From Tenebrio molitor (lineage: Eukaryota > Arthropoda > Insecta > Coleoptera > Tenebrionidae): a stretch of DNA of 64,000 nt. This document shows, in pieces, positions 12,701 to 24,700 of this stretch; within the stretch, counting starts at the first letter, position 1, and each line of letters starts with the position of its first letter. The notes under the pieces were generated by a model, which was not told the origin of the DNA, made no database searches, and was given only the letters and a program-made list of their open reading frames with translations. The position numbers were made by a program, and so were the translations under genes. The stretch lies in NCBI RefSeq assembly GCF_963966145.1, contig NC_091046.1, positions 39,060,001-39,124,000 of the forward strand, written 5' to 3'.

Positions 12701-15700
12701 CTATATCTGTTTAAAACATCGACAAAAATATTTACTTTGTACACCAGTTGATTTTTATTTTACATGTATAATACGTAAAAACGAAATATAATAATTACTG
12801 ACACGCAGCCCTGTCCTTAGAAATTTTGTGAGTTATGCCACCCAACATACACATTAAAACAAGGAAGTACAATTAAAACGTTTTCATTGTTATACATTTT
12901 TATCAGCAGCTTTATTCGTAGCGTTGTTCAAGTGCAAAATTCGTTTTGGATTCCAGAATTAGTTGCTTGCATCAGCAAGAAGCTTAAAATTGGTTTAGTA
13001 CTCGCACGTAACAGGCTGCATGTTGCTGCAACGATTGATTTCAGTTTAACTGCCAATTGCAATTTCTCTTTCTACATTTGGTTGGTATCACTTCACATTG
13101 GTTTCTGGCGCATCATGACCATGACTAAAAAATGCAATACAAAGACTTCATCAAAACCTCGTAAAAATGGAAGCGAAAAGGTCGTGTTGAAGTAGTTTCC
13201 AACGAGTGTTGCAGCATGCAAGCCATTCTTTACATACGCTTCGTCACAACCAATTGACCTCAACTTTTTCCATGTATTACCTCGTTTGTTCTAACATAAC
13301 GTGTCAAGAACTCCCAAGTAGTAAATGATTAATCGCACTTTAAAGAGTTAAATAAACTTCATTTTCCTAGTCTTACAACAGTACTTAACCTTTTTACATG
13401 AAGTAATGAAAATCACGAACCTAAAATTGTTCACTGTTAAATTATAAGTCTCCAGGATTAAAAGTCTTAATTGGCCGCGGCGTCTTTCACGCCGAATAAT
13501 GTAAAATCCTAATTATGAAACGCGAGAAATATTTTAATTACTCGCAGTTAATTTTAAATCAACTAATTAATTTAGATTAACACTGTTGGGAATTGCCATT
13601 TAAGGCCAGTTAAATTTAAAATGAACAAACAAACCAGTCAAGTCACTTTTTACATGGGTGACAGATGGATTGATCGAAATGAAGAGTGAATGTGTTTTTC
13701 GCAAGCAAAGAAAAACGCGAATGTGATTTAACGATGCGAGATTGGACGTCCACAACATCCTAGAACCGAAATTAGTTCCGCAAAATGAGCAATTTGCATG
13801 TGCAAGTGGAATTTATAATTCAAATCCCTTCACACATCCACATCTGAGTGACAGGAGTTAAATTAAATTTCTTTCCCAACCTCGTTATTTCAACTAATGA
13901 GAATATTTTATTAATCATATTAGCGTTGTTATGTTCGTGGCCAACCGGGGATTATAACGCATTAAACGAACATTTTAACGAGCAATTTGCACCGTTATAG
14001 AAAATATCATCTATTATTTATACTAAATCGTAATGTGGAAACACGTACGGCAGGATAAAGCCGAACTGAGATCGATGGACGCGAAAACCGACACAATTCC
14101 AGCTCGCAAATGAAAAATGGAATTGCTAGAATACTTTCATATTGTCAGTTTACGATTCTACTTTTGACGGAGACAATTCAGAATTTTAGTTTACGGTGCA
14201 GCGAGAGGTCATTCCGTTTGTCAGCGATTCCAAGTGAATTACCATAATAATTAAAATTTCCGACAACCTCTCAGCATCCGACGAAGACCGTGTGGTCTGA
14301 AAGATTTTTCCCTTTGAACAAAATTACTTGAAAAGGTATTAGAGTGCTTGGTTGGTGATTCTCTTTCAAGTTTATCGATGCACAAGATTCGTGGACAAGT
14401 CAAAAGGAAATCTATCGATATATACAGCGTGCCAACAAATTATTATAAAACGAGCAACTAATATTTAGTAAAGTTCTGCGTGGTGTAAGACGAGAAGTTT
14501 TATGTTTGTTTATTTTATTGGCATGATATGGGTTTTATGGAGTGACCTGGATAAAATATGGCGGAGGCGCCGGTTTGTAGTAGTGGCATTTTTTGGGTCA
14601 CATTGTGTCGCCTTGACATTGATTTTCAGATAACAATGCATCGTCCTGAGAGTGACACTTAATTTTTTTCCAGGATAAGCACTACCTTTGCGTGATGGCG
14701 TCCGATTCGCCGGATCAAAACTTGACCCAATATTTCTCATTGTGCAACGATTTCATCCACGCGGCTCGCCTTCGAGAAGGGAACGTTTTGATACACTGGT
14801 AAAGTACCAATATGAGCACTGAAAGTCCCTAATGATGCTTCCTTTTCCACCTTGTTTACTATCGGACAAGAAAGGTCTCGAGTTTTTGCAGATGCGATCA
14901 ATATTTACAAACGGGACGGAGCGAATCTTTAAATATTTCTCCTCCGGATTCGAAAGTAACAGACCGGATTTAAAATCGTCGAAAACACAACCATTTCTAG
15001 ACGTCAGTGGCTCCGGAGCTGACGTCGATCCGGAGCGATTTGTCTTCATCCGAAGATGACAATGACTAATTGTTAACGTTTTTCAGTCTGGCCGGAATGT
15101 CTCGCAGTGTGACAGTCACGGTGGCTTACATCATGTCCGTGACCAATCTCAACTGGAAGGAAGCACTCAAAGTTGTTAGAGCAGGCAGAGCAGTGGCCAA
15201 TCCGAACTTGGGCTTCCAGAAGCAACTGCAGGATTTCGAAGCAACTCGCCTGGTAAAGGTAATTCACAAAACTTCCGATTTTATTAATTCATTTCCTGGC
15301 GACCATTTGCTCCTAATTAAATTTCCCACCACACTGGACGTCCCGCACGTGTCGGTCCAAGCACAAAGACAAACTTCAGCTACAGTTTCTGTAACTTTGC
15401 CTTCAAATTCAAACAAACCAGTAAACTCGTCTAAAATTACTGGAATCTTGGAGTCCATATTGTACCACAATGAACCCCAGGGGATACAAACATGCTGGAA
15501 GATATGTTTGAAGAGAAAACACTCTGCTCAACATTTTTCGAGCAAAGTTAATCAATTGGGACTGGTGCTTTGGGTATTCTATTCAAAACGTCGCACAGAA
15601 AGAGCGATAAAGAATTGCTCTTTACTAGTTTTTATTCAGGACGAGACAAAAATGTGTTCAACAGGAAAATTCGTTCGTTGTAATCGATGCGGATGATTGT

Positions 15701-18700
15701 TTGTTCTTGATTTAGTTCCTAATAACATTAAACCTCCCGGCATCCGACGCTGAAAACGGTCAACCGCAAACGCAAGGAGAAACTTCAATCTCAAGTTCAA
15801 CAAAGCAATCTCAACATCAAACTGCAAATTTTCGGAGCCGCAAAACCACTGAAGTACAAAGATTTTGAAAGCTTTAATTGGCCAACATTACACTCATTAC
15901 AGCCACTAAATAATCTTATAAAGCCGTCAATTACGGCAGTAATAAATGGAACATAATTGTGCAGCGCCGTACGCCATGTAATAATTGAATAATTTACTGA
16001 AAGCCTTTTGTGAATTTTCCACAAGCCATAATTCCACTTTTATAGAGCATTTCGTCATCATTACATTGCTTCCTGGCTGCAAAATATGCTACTTAAACAA
16101 AGACGAGACTCCTTAGCTTTTGACAAAAAACAAATTAACGCGAAGTTTTATCGGAAGTCGATGTTGATAATTGAAATAGTTTCAGGTCTGCTGCATACAT
16201 AATTCAGTGTATTTTTTTACGTTTCGCACAAGAGTCGTTAACGGAATCATTCGATCTGATTTCGAAATGTGGTAAAAAACCGATGTGCTACTTTTTCAGG
16301 AAGTGACAAAATGCGCCATGCCATGTTGCGTGTCAAATTATCCCATCAGATTGACTCTATACGCTATAATTTTTGTTCTACATGTCAAGCTCAACACGTA
16401 ATTACTCCTTCGGCCGGTATTAATTTTGGGGCATTAAGGTTGGATAGGTTAAGTGTGGATCGCACCGAAGTTACACAACATATACGTCCTAACTTGTAAT
16501 AATATGCAAACGTGTTGTTGTGACACATTTTATCCGGTTATTTTTCATGGTTTGAGCACACCCAGAGGGGCGGTAAAGTTGGAGGGAGATTATGGGTTTG
16601 CGGTTCGCTGGAGGGCTGCCTTAACTGAATTAATTTGTTGGCTGTAAAGACCAAAAATGTGTTTAAATGAGCACAACTGTTTTACTGATGGTTCTTAAAA
16701 GTAGGTAAATCTAGGCGTCTAATATGTCGGAATTCCTAAATTTACCATAAAATGTTGTGGCTCTTTTTTATTGGTTAGTGATACTTTTGAAATATTGCTT
16801 TGTCAAAGCCGATATTTAAATAGAGACAGTGGGGTGCACAGAAGTCATTTTGACGTTTATTGTTAATTAATTTGCTCAAACATTTCTAAACAGAAGAGGT
16901 CAGTGTTGTTTGCAGCATTTTGAAGTTTTTCTTGTGACATAAAAAAAGCAGAGAAATGGCATTAACGAGTCAAAAGTTGGGTTATCTTCAATAAAGGCCA
17001 GTTCATACATACTTATTTGTCAGTTAAATGTCAGTTGTGGCCAAGATTCCTTGTCCGGAATAGTACAGTTACGGCCACGGAATTTCGTCAGTTATTTTAC
17101 TGTAAATTAGAAAAAACTTGTGTAGCCTAAGCTTTATTGTCATTATGACTGACATTAAAATTTTTGTGACAGAAATTCTGTCACGCACAATAAAAATCAA
17201 AATATAATTGATTTCATATAAATGTTCATCAAGTGAGCTGTGCATTTGTAAAAGTACCTTTAATTTAGTTACATTACAAAAGTCACATTTATGAAGGTCA
17301 TGTCCAATAAATCTTTACTTGGTAAAAATACAAAGACAAAAACAAATAAGAATTACTTTAATTGAATCAGTAAAAAACGTAACATTGCTTTTGAAATCAG
17401 CAATGTTAAAATGGACAAAAACTGAAAAATTAGTCAAATCGGGTTCGCGCAGAGCAAGCAACTTTGAGTCAAAGTCACTAGCTTTAGCTTTACTACCAAC
17501 AGAAAATCAGATTTTCATGGCTTGCTTAGATGCACATTTATATGAAATTGAGTATACCATCAGTAGCATCCATGTCAAAAATCCAATGTGAGGTTAGAAA
17601 TATGCATATAAAACCTAGCTCATGTCAGTTGAATGACAACGACTGATGAAATTCCATGGCTGTGATTGTACCTATTTTTATGTTCACTAAAATATACAGT
17701 TTTTTCTTTTTTCAATTAATTCGATGATTCACATTTTCCACATCCCCCTTCTAGCGAAGACGCTCATGTCTATTGTCAAACTGGGAATTGTCGTCAGAAT
17801 GACCAACATTTGCATTGCCAATACATTAAAAAGGTCACAACCTTTAATAGTCACTTGGTGATTTGCAAATTCAACCAAATAATTTTATTTGACAACCTAA
17901 TTCCAATTTATAATTAAAGTAGGCTATGACTTTTAAATTAGATTGGCAACACTGTTGACAACTTGATTTGAATTGTCAAAGTGACGCTTCAAAATTCAAT
18001 GCAAAATATGAAACGGCGAATTAACAGTTGTACCTATCCAAGCCGGGGGAGAACACTTTGAACATTTTCTATGATTATTATCAATAAAACTGTATATTAC
18101 AATTTTCTAGTGCTTCATTTCTTTTAAATTAAAACGATTTAGCATGAGGAACCCCAAATGTAAAATACATACCGGGTGACTATAAATGAATGAGTTGTTT
18201 TTCTGAATTCGGGAAAATTTTTCAAAAATTACTTTGGCAAACCTGATAGCACATTGGCGTATAAAACGTCATTTTGCAATTTATGTATATACTTCCAAGT
18301 TCCAAGAGCGTATCCGCGACTTTTGACACATCCTGTATACAGGGTGATTTTTAAAATTTCTAAAACGCTGTAGCACCTTTATTTATTGTCCAATTTCAAT
18401 AAATAAAGTATCAAATAAAATGGCTTCTAAACGTAGCTTCTAAAAGACTATAAATTGTCATATGTTTTAAATAGTAAATTTTGGGCGACATTTTTGTAGA
18501 AATAATAATTTTCATTTATAATACCACGAGTAGTCCAAATTATGTCGATTATTTTTCAAACTGGTCACGAATTATCAATTGTGCTTGGGAATGAATCCAC
18601 GAGTGCGTCAGCACGAGTGAGATTCGCAAGCACAATTGAATGAGTAAAACCAGTTTGAAAAATAGTCTACATAATTTGGACTACGAGTTGTATTCGGAAG

Positions 18701-21700
18701 ACTATTCCATGAACCAACTTTGGCAATTTGGCAGCAAATCGGAAGAAGAAATTAACGCAGAAATCGAAGAAAATGTTTCCAACAACACAAAAGAGACACG
18801 TGAATCCATTTGGAAGCAATTCTCAAGGCTGCATTCATCTGTTAAAAATTATCGCTGGGATCACTAGTGGTATTACCGATACAATTTCCACGAGTGGGAA
18901 TATTCGGTCCAATTTTTTGAAACCATGGTAACAAATGTGTAAAATTGTGTTTTTATTGGTCCATTTTTAACAAATGACAGGTGAATGGAATAGTCAATAG
19001 TAATACAACGAGTGGGTACGAAATTGCCGGAAATTTTCGATCTCAGATACGAGTATTTGTTTCTTAAGACAATTTTCACGAGTGAGCGAAGCAAACGAGT
19101 GAAAATTGTCTTAAGAAACAAATACGAGTGGTCTGAGGAGAAAATTTCCGACAATTTCGTACCCACGAGTTTGTATTCGGCATGACAATTCACTGAGCGA
19201 AGATTGAAAAATTCTATGAAAGAAATACTTGAATAGTCGTTCGTGATTTAAAAAAGATTGTTATTGTACAATTCGTCAATAAATAGTGAAAATGTCAAAA
19301 AATTTCCGGCGGCAATTTTCACTAGTGAAAATTTCCGCGGCAATTTTTTTAAAACAAGGGTGATTGGTCCGTACTGACCAATTTCGTAAATCTGATTGGT
19401 CGAGAGAATGTGAGTTGAATTGTCAACATAATACTTGAGGGAAACATTCTAATGAAAAAACAAATAAAATCATTAAAATCTAGTTATTTTATGCAACCTG
19501 TGTGGTGAAATGACCGACATGCTACAAGCTTATTTTGAGTGTGGCAAGAATACACAGGCAGCTATTTGCCTTTTACCACCAGCATTTTCCTAATCGAACA
19601 GTTCCCCACTACAAAAAACTTGCCCGGTTGGAGACAAATTTGCGAGGTTATGGTGCATTTAATGTAGACAAAACAATTTGACAGCAATGAACAAAACTCC
19701 TTTAGTTGACAGTGACAGTTGAAGCCACTTGATTTTTTGCTACAATGTATCGTTAAACAAAATTTTGAAATACTTTTTTTTTCTAAAATTAAAAAATAGT
19801 TATTTATTTAATTGGGGCTTTTTTTGGCATGAATGGGGCAGTTTAAAACTCGAGTGAAACGAGAGTTTTAAAGGTCCACGAGTGCCAAAAAAAGCGCAAT
19901 TACACAAGAACGAGTTGAATACAACGTTTTTTTGTTCGACGGGCCCTCCCAAAGGCTCCAAATGGCCGAAAATCTTTAAAATTAGCTTGACGTTTCGTTT
20001 TGACAAGTTGTCAAATTCATCAAAATCCGTTCACACAGGAGAAAATTCTCAAATTCTGACAGTGTCGAACAAAAAAAATATATACAGCAAGATTTATTAA
20101 AATAATGTATTTAAAAAGGATTAAAGGTCAACCTTTAGTTTGAGACGTTGCTATTGTAGACACACTTGCAGACAGTTAGGTACGTTTTGAAAACTTCTGA
20201 AGTTTCAGGTTTTGCGGCTGAAATGGCTTGCAAACGCAAACATAGCAAATATAGTTCAATTATTTCGTTAAATTACGTATTTAAAGGTTTAGTCTTTGAA
20301 ACCTTAGGCCCTTGGTGCAAAGAAGCCATCGATTTCATTAATGTCATCGGAAAACCACTTATTGCGGAATCAGGCGATGCAAAATCAAAGAAATTCCTTT
20401 TTGAGAGGATTTCCCTTGCTATTCAACGTGGAAACGCTGCAAGCATTCGGGGCACTTTTCCAGATTCCGCATTATTATCGGAAATTTTTGTATTGTAAAA
20501 AATGTTATGTACTTAAGTTGATTAATTATAAATGGAATTTAGGCGAGTACGCCTATTTTATATCAACTATCGTATTAAAAAACAATTGACAGCAGAATAA
20601 CCAACAATAGTATTACCTACCAACCTATAAAAAAAAGGCACATTCATATGTATGTAATCACTTGATACCTAATCTTTAATTTACATAGCGACTCAATTGG
20701 CAGGATCCCTAATCGTAAAAAAATACGCCTATTTTAATTGTGGCAACGTTGTTTCATTTTGATCTAGGGTAAAATAAAAAGTTAAGTTAACTTTTTCATT
20801 CTTAATTTTAATTTAGCTAAATTCTTTTGACTTTATTATACGGGGTCATTATAAATGTTTGTAACAACTAGTGGGCGTAGCGGCGCACCTAAAGCATAGC
20901 GCACAGCCACCTACGATGGTACAATCAATTATAATGACCCCCTTATTAAATGCGTCTAAAGAGCACGCATCACTTTAGCAAAATTAAATTGTCGTTCCAG
21001 TTGCGTTAACTTGTATCTATCACTTACTGCACAGGATTACAGGGATATTTGTTGTTTAACCAACATAAATCAACAGGTGGTGGATCTTTGACATATGAAC
21101 ATTTAATATTTTTGCTTTTAATTTTCAACATTCATATCCATTTATTTCACAATATTTCCTTCATTCCATCTTCCACTTGTTCCTTATGCCTCAAAATAAC
21201 TTCCTCCTTTTTTATTTCTTTCATCGCGATCGTTTTTCACATATCTCGCAACAGATCCTCCACGATCACGTAACTAATACATGTACAAATTTTTTAACGT
21301 GGTAAATGATCAGTCTAATTTTCCCGTTGGGGCTCGTTCATTACAGCAACCCTACTAGGAGCGCCCTAATTTCAATTAGGCAGGGCACGACAAAGAATCC
21401 ATCGGTTTTGCATGCGTCACGCAACAGTGTCGTATTTCTAAACGAAATCAATGAATTGATAATGTTGCACTTTTAATCTCCACCGTGATTTGAGCACTAA
21501 CGCCACATGAGCCACATGTGTGGGTTGGCTTTTAAACCAAACGCTCAGTTTAAATTACCTGAAATAATGAAAAGTTGCGTGTGGATGTTTTTTTGATACA
21601 AAAGGAGACGAAACCTGGTCGAACATAATGGAGTCAATTTTCTCATTTCGTTGCCGTCGGCCTCTCCCTTCCGGAAGTATTATTTAAGAGACATCGACCT

Positions 21701-24700
21701 GGCTTCGGCCAATTTTCCTCGAGACGTCGGCTAAAGGTTTCAGTTCCTAAATTAACTCTTAATGAAATAACGTACCTAATAGGAAACAAAAATATAATTC
21801 AAGTTGCCGGAACCGCAACAGACAATCAATTGTACAATAACATTCATCCATTCAGGGTATCACGGTTTATGACACAAAAGGAAGAGTACAATAGAAAGTG
21901 ACTGACGTGAGGCAAATTTTGATAAATTTAAAGTCCGTTTAGACTTTTACGATATATTTTGTGGCGAACGTCATAAATATGTGTAATTCCCTCGGTGAAA
22001 TGTCGGAATGGTACGAGTCTTTTATGCAAAATTTTCTGCACAACTCACGTTGCAAAACGCTATTTTCTGCCTCAATTGAGCGTGACAGCTCATTTAATTA
22101 GGCACAATGTGCAAAGATTTGGTCAAAAAAAAAATATGTAGACTCATAACTGTTCATTACTTAAGTACTTTTCAAATTTGCAAATTTACATCATGCTCAC
22201 AAATACATAAATTACTAACTATTAATGACTCAAACACGGAATAATCGATCCTGGTTGATGGAAAGTCCGCAAGGAATAACCACTAACTGGTGTGTGATAA
22301 ATAAAGCTTTGGTAAACTGCAGTATGCAATAACAAAAGCCAATTAATGCGTTAATCGATATCAGAAAATGAACCGTTTTAAGTGCATTTGCAAAAAAAAA
22401 ATGATTATGAAAACAATTTGTTTGACAGTCTGTCGGAATTTAGTTAATTAATGGAAACAAAAATTTGGGGAATGGTCGTTCCAAATACTTCAAGTTATGA
22501 AACATTTTAATGGATCGTTGTGGCAAGGATTTGCCGCATTAATTACGAGGATTACAAGTGAAACATTTTACCTATAACGAGGTTAAGCGTTGACAAAAAT
22601 AATATTTAATTATACTCCTGAATCAACACTAGACAGGTTTTTTTGTACAGACCAGGCCATAATTCAAAACTAAAACTTTACCAGAGTAAAAGGAGTAGAT
22701 CTTTATCCTTCACACCTAATTTTACCCGAGTAAGGAGTGGTGTTTCTGACAAAATGTATTTTGCTGAGCTAACAAATCTCGACAAAGCGTACAAACCCTC
22801 AAAGACTTCATAGACAATTTAGTCAATATTATACTGTGTAATTTGTATGATCAGAACACAGAACTCCCACGGTTGCAAATGAGTCAAAATTTCTCGTTAC
22901 TGAAGGATAACGATATTTATTTAGGACGCCAACAACAAGTAAAACCAGCGAGAGCAACACTACCTACAATGTTTGGCCACGAACAGATAACCTTTCGTCA
23001 CAACCTTAGCATGTAGGGAATTAATGACCCTTGTAACATGAGTTCACTAAAATTTACATTGAAAAGATCGTAATTTAAAGCAACGCGTAAGCCCCAACTT
23101 TGAATTCTCTTTGCTCAGATAGTATCGTCCACAGACAGTAATAAATCAGTAATTAACTGCGAAACCTGAAACCATAATTACATATTAACGCCGATTTGCG
23201 CCGTTACATCCTAATGAGAAACTTCTAACTTTCAGTATTTAGGTACGTCAAACGCGTTCTACCACTCTGCAAAAGAAAATACTATATTAAAAGACAAGTT
23301 TCATAAGACCAGACTTGAAGCACGAATTCAAGATTAAAAAACGAGTGGCGTAGCCACGAGTTATTTTAAAAAATGAGTGCTTCAAGGTCTTATGAATCGA
23401 GTTTTTTATACTATTTTTTGTAATTTGCCCTTTTTAAGCCGTTTTTAAACAAAAATGTTTATTTTCCTCGATTTAGGGATTTTCGTGGCGGTTGGTAATG
23501 TCTTAATTTTAAAAGTGAAAATTTGATCAAGTCTTCAAAGTCGCCTTTTGTTTTATCCAAATTCTGTCACAAAACGCGAATATGAAAGATAATCTTTTAT
23601 GTACTATTACGATCATAAAATTTTGGACATCAAACTTCTGTCACATTAAAAAAATTACTCTAAATCATGCTTTATTGAAACTGTCACATGAAATATGAAA
23701 TTGTTGTCAATTTGACACCGGTTTAAAATATAATTTTTTTAATATGCGAGTACATTTGGGTATTTGTTTTATATTTTTTATTAATTAAAACCTCGTTCTA
23801 TTCCATTTGTCTGATTTTTACAACTTTTTGAATATTTTCTCGGTAAATCTGACATTCACATTTTCAAAATTGACACAATCAAAATTGAGGTTATTAATAC
23901 ATAAGGGTCGTTTTAGAATGTATGACAGCACGATGACATTAGTGTCCAAAATTTTTTGATCGCAATAGTACTATGGCGGCCAAAAAATTTTGGCCGTCAC
24001 TTTCTTGACATTCAAGTAAAGTGTACATAAACCATTAGGAATCGTAACCCCACTTTCGATTTTTGTCATTTTGACAAAAGCTCAGATACCTATTCCAAAA
24101 ATCCGACACGAATAAACAAAATTAGAGCAATCGTACATAGATAACCTGAGGTAAACGTTCTGTGTAGTAGAAATGACAAAATAATTTTGAGTTTTGAAAT
24201 TTACCACCCAAAAAAATAACGTTTATAATCAAGACGGTAATCATGATGACAATAAAGTACGGATTACAATTTTTTTTTTGAATTGACAGACAATTAGTGC
24301 AATTCTGTTTCAAAATTTAGCCAAACCAATCAACAGCTTCATATCATAACAACTACAACCTTGTTAGAGATATTTTCATATTTGATGGCGGAAACAAAAG
24401 ACTGAGAAATGTCATAAAATTGTATTGTCAGTGTCACATTTCTCAAAGACGTTCGTGATTTCGACAGAGATGCAGCAAACTGGCAATAAGAAAGTTATTC
24501 GTCGTTGAACTAGAGAAATAATTTGTAATCCATTTGATTATATGAGAATAACTTTTCCTTTTGAGGCACTGACAAAAATTAGTTTCCTTAGAATTTATTT
24601 TTTCAATCTATTTAGCGAAAATTTAAATTCACCTAGACATTCCTTTTTACGGCGTTTATGAGAAATTTGACACTGACAACACAATTTTCTGACATTTTTC

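Noticed and set aside
12887..13195. 102-codon + strand frame in phosphatase intron 2
   Set aside because: No recognisable family, no neighbouring exon in phase, and composition like random AT-rich DNA.
15070..15696. A 208-codon + strand frame around phosphatase exon 4
   Set aside because: Only 15087-15258 matches the family; the rest is read-through past a good donor (AAG|GTAATT) and has no similarity to the phosphatase tail encoded at 26926.
17319..17591. 90-codon frame inside the 607-bp TIR element
   Set aside because: Too short for a transposase, no catalytic motif visible, and not similar to any transposase I know.
18521..19930. Clustered CGAGTG repeats as a possible CRISPR-like array
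   Set aside because: The repeats are 6-8 bp words in inverted pairs without regular spacing or unique spacers, and the context is an animal nuclear genome.
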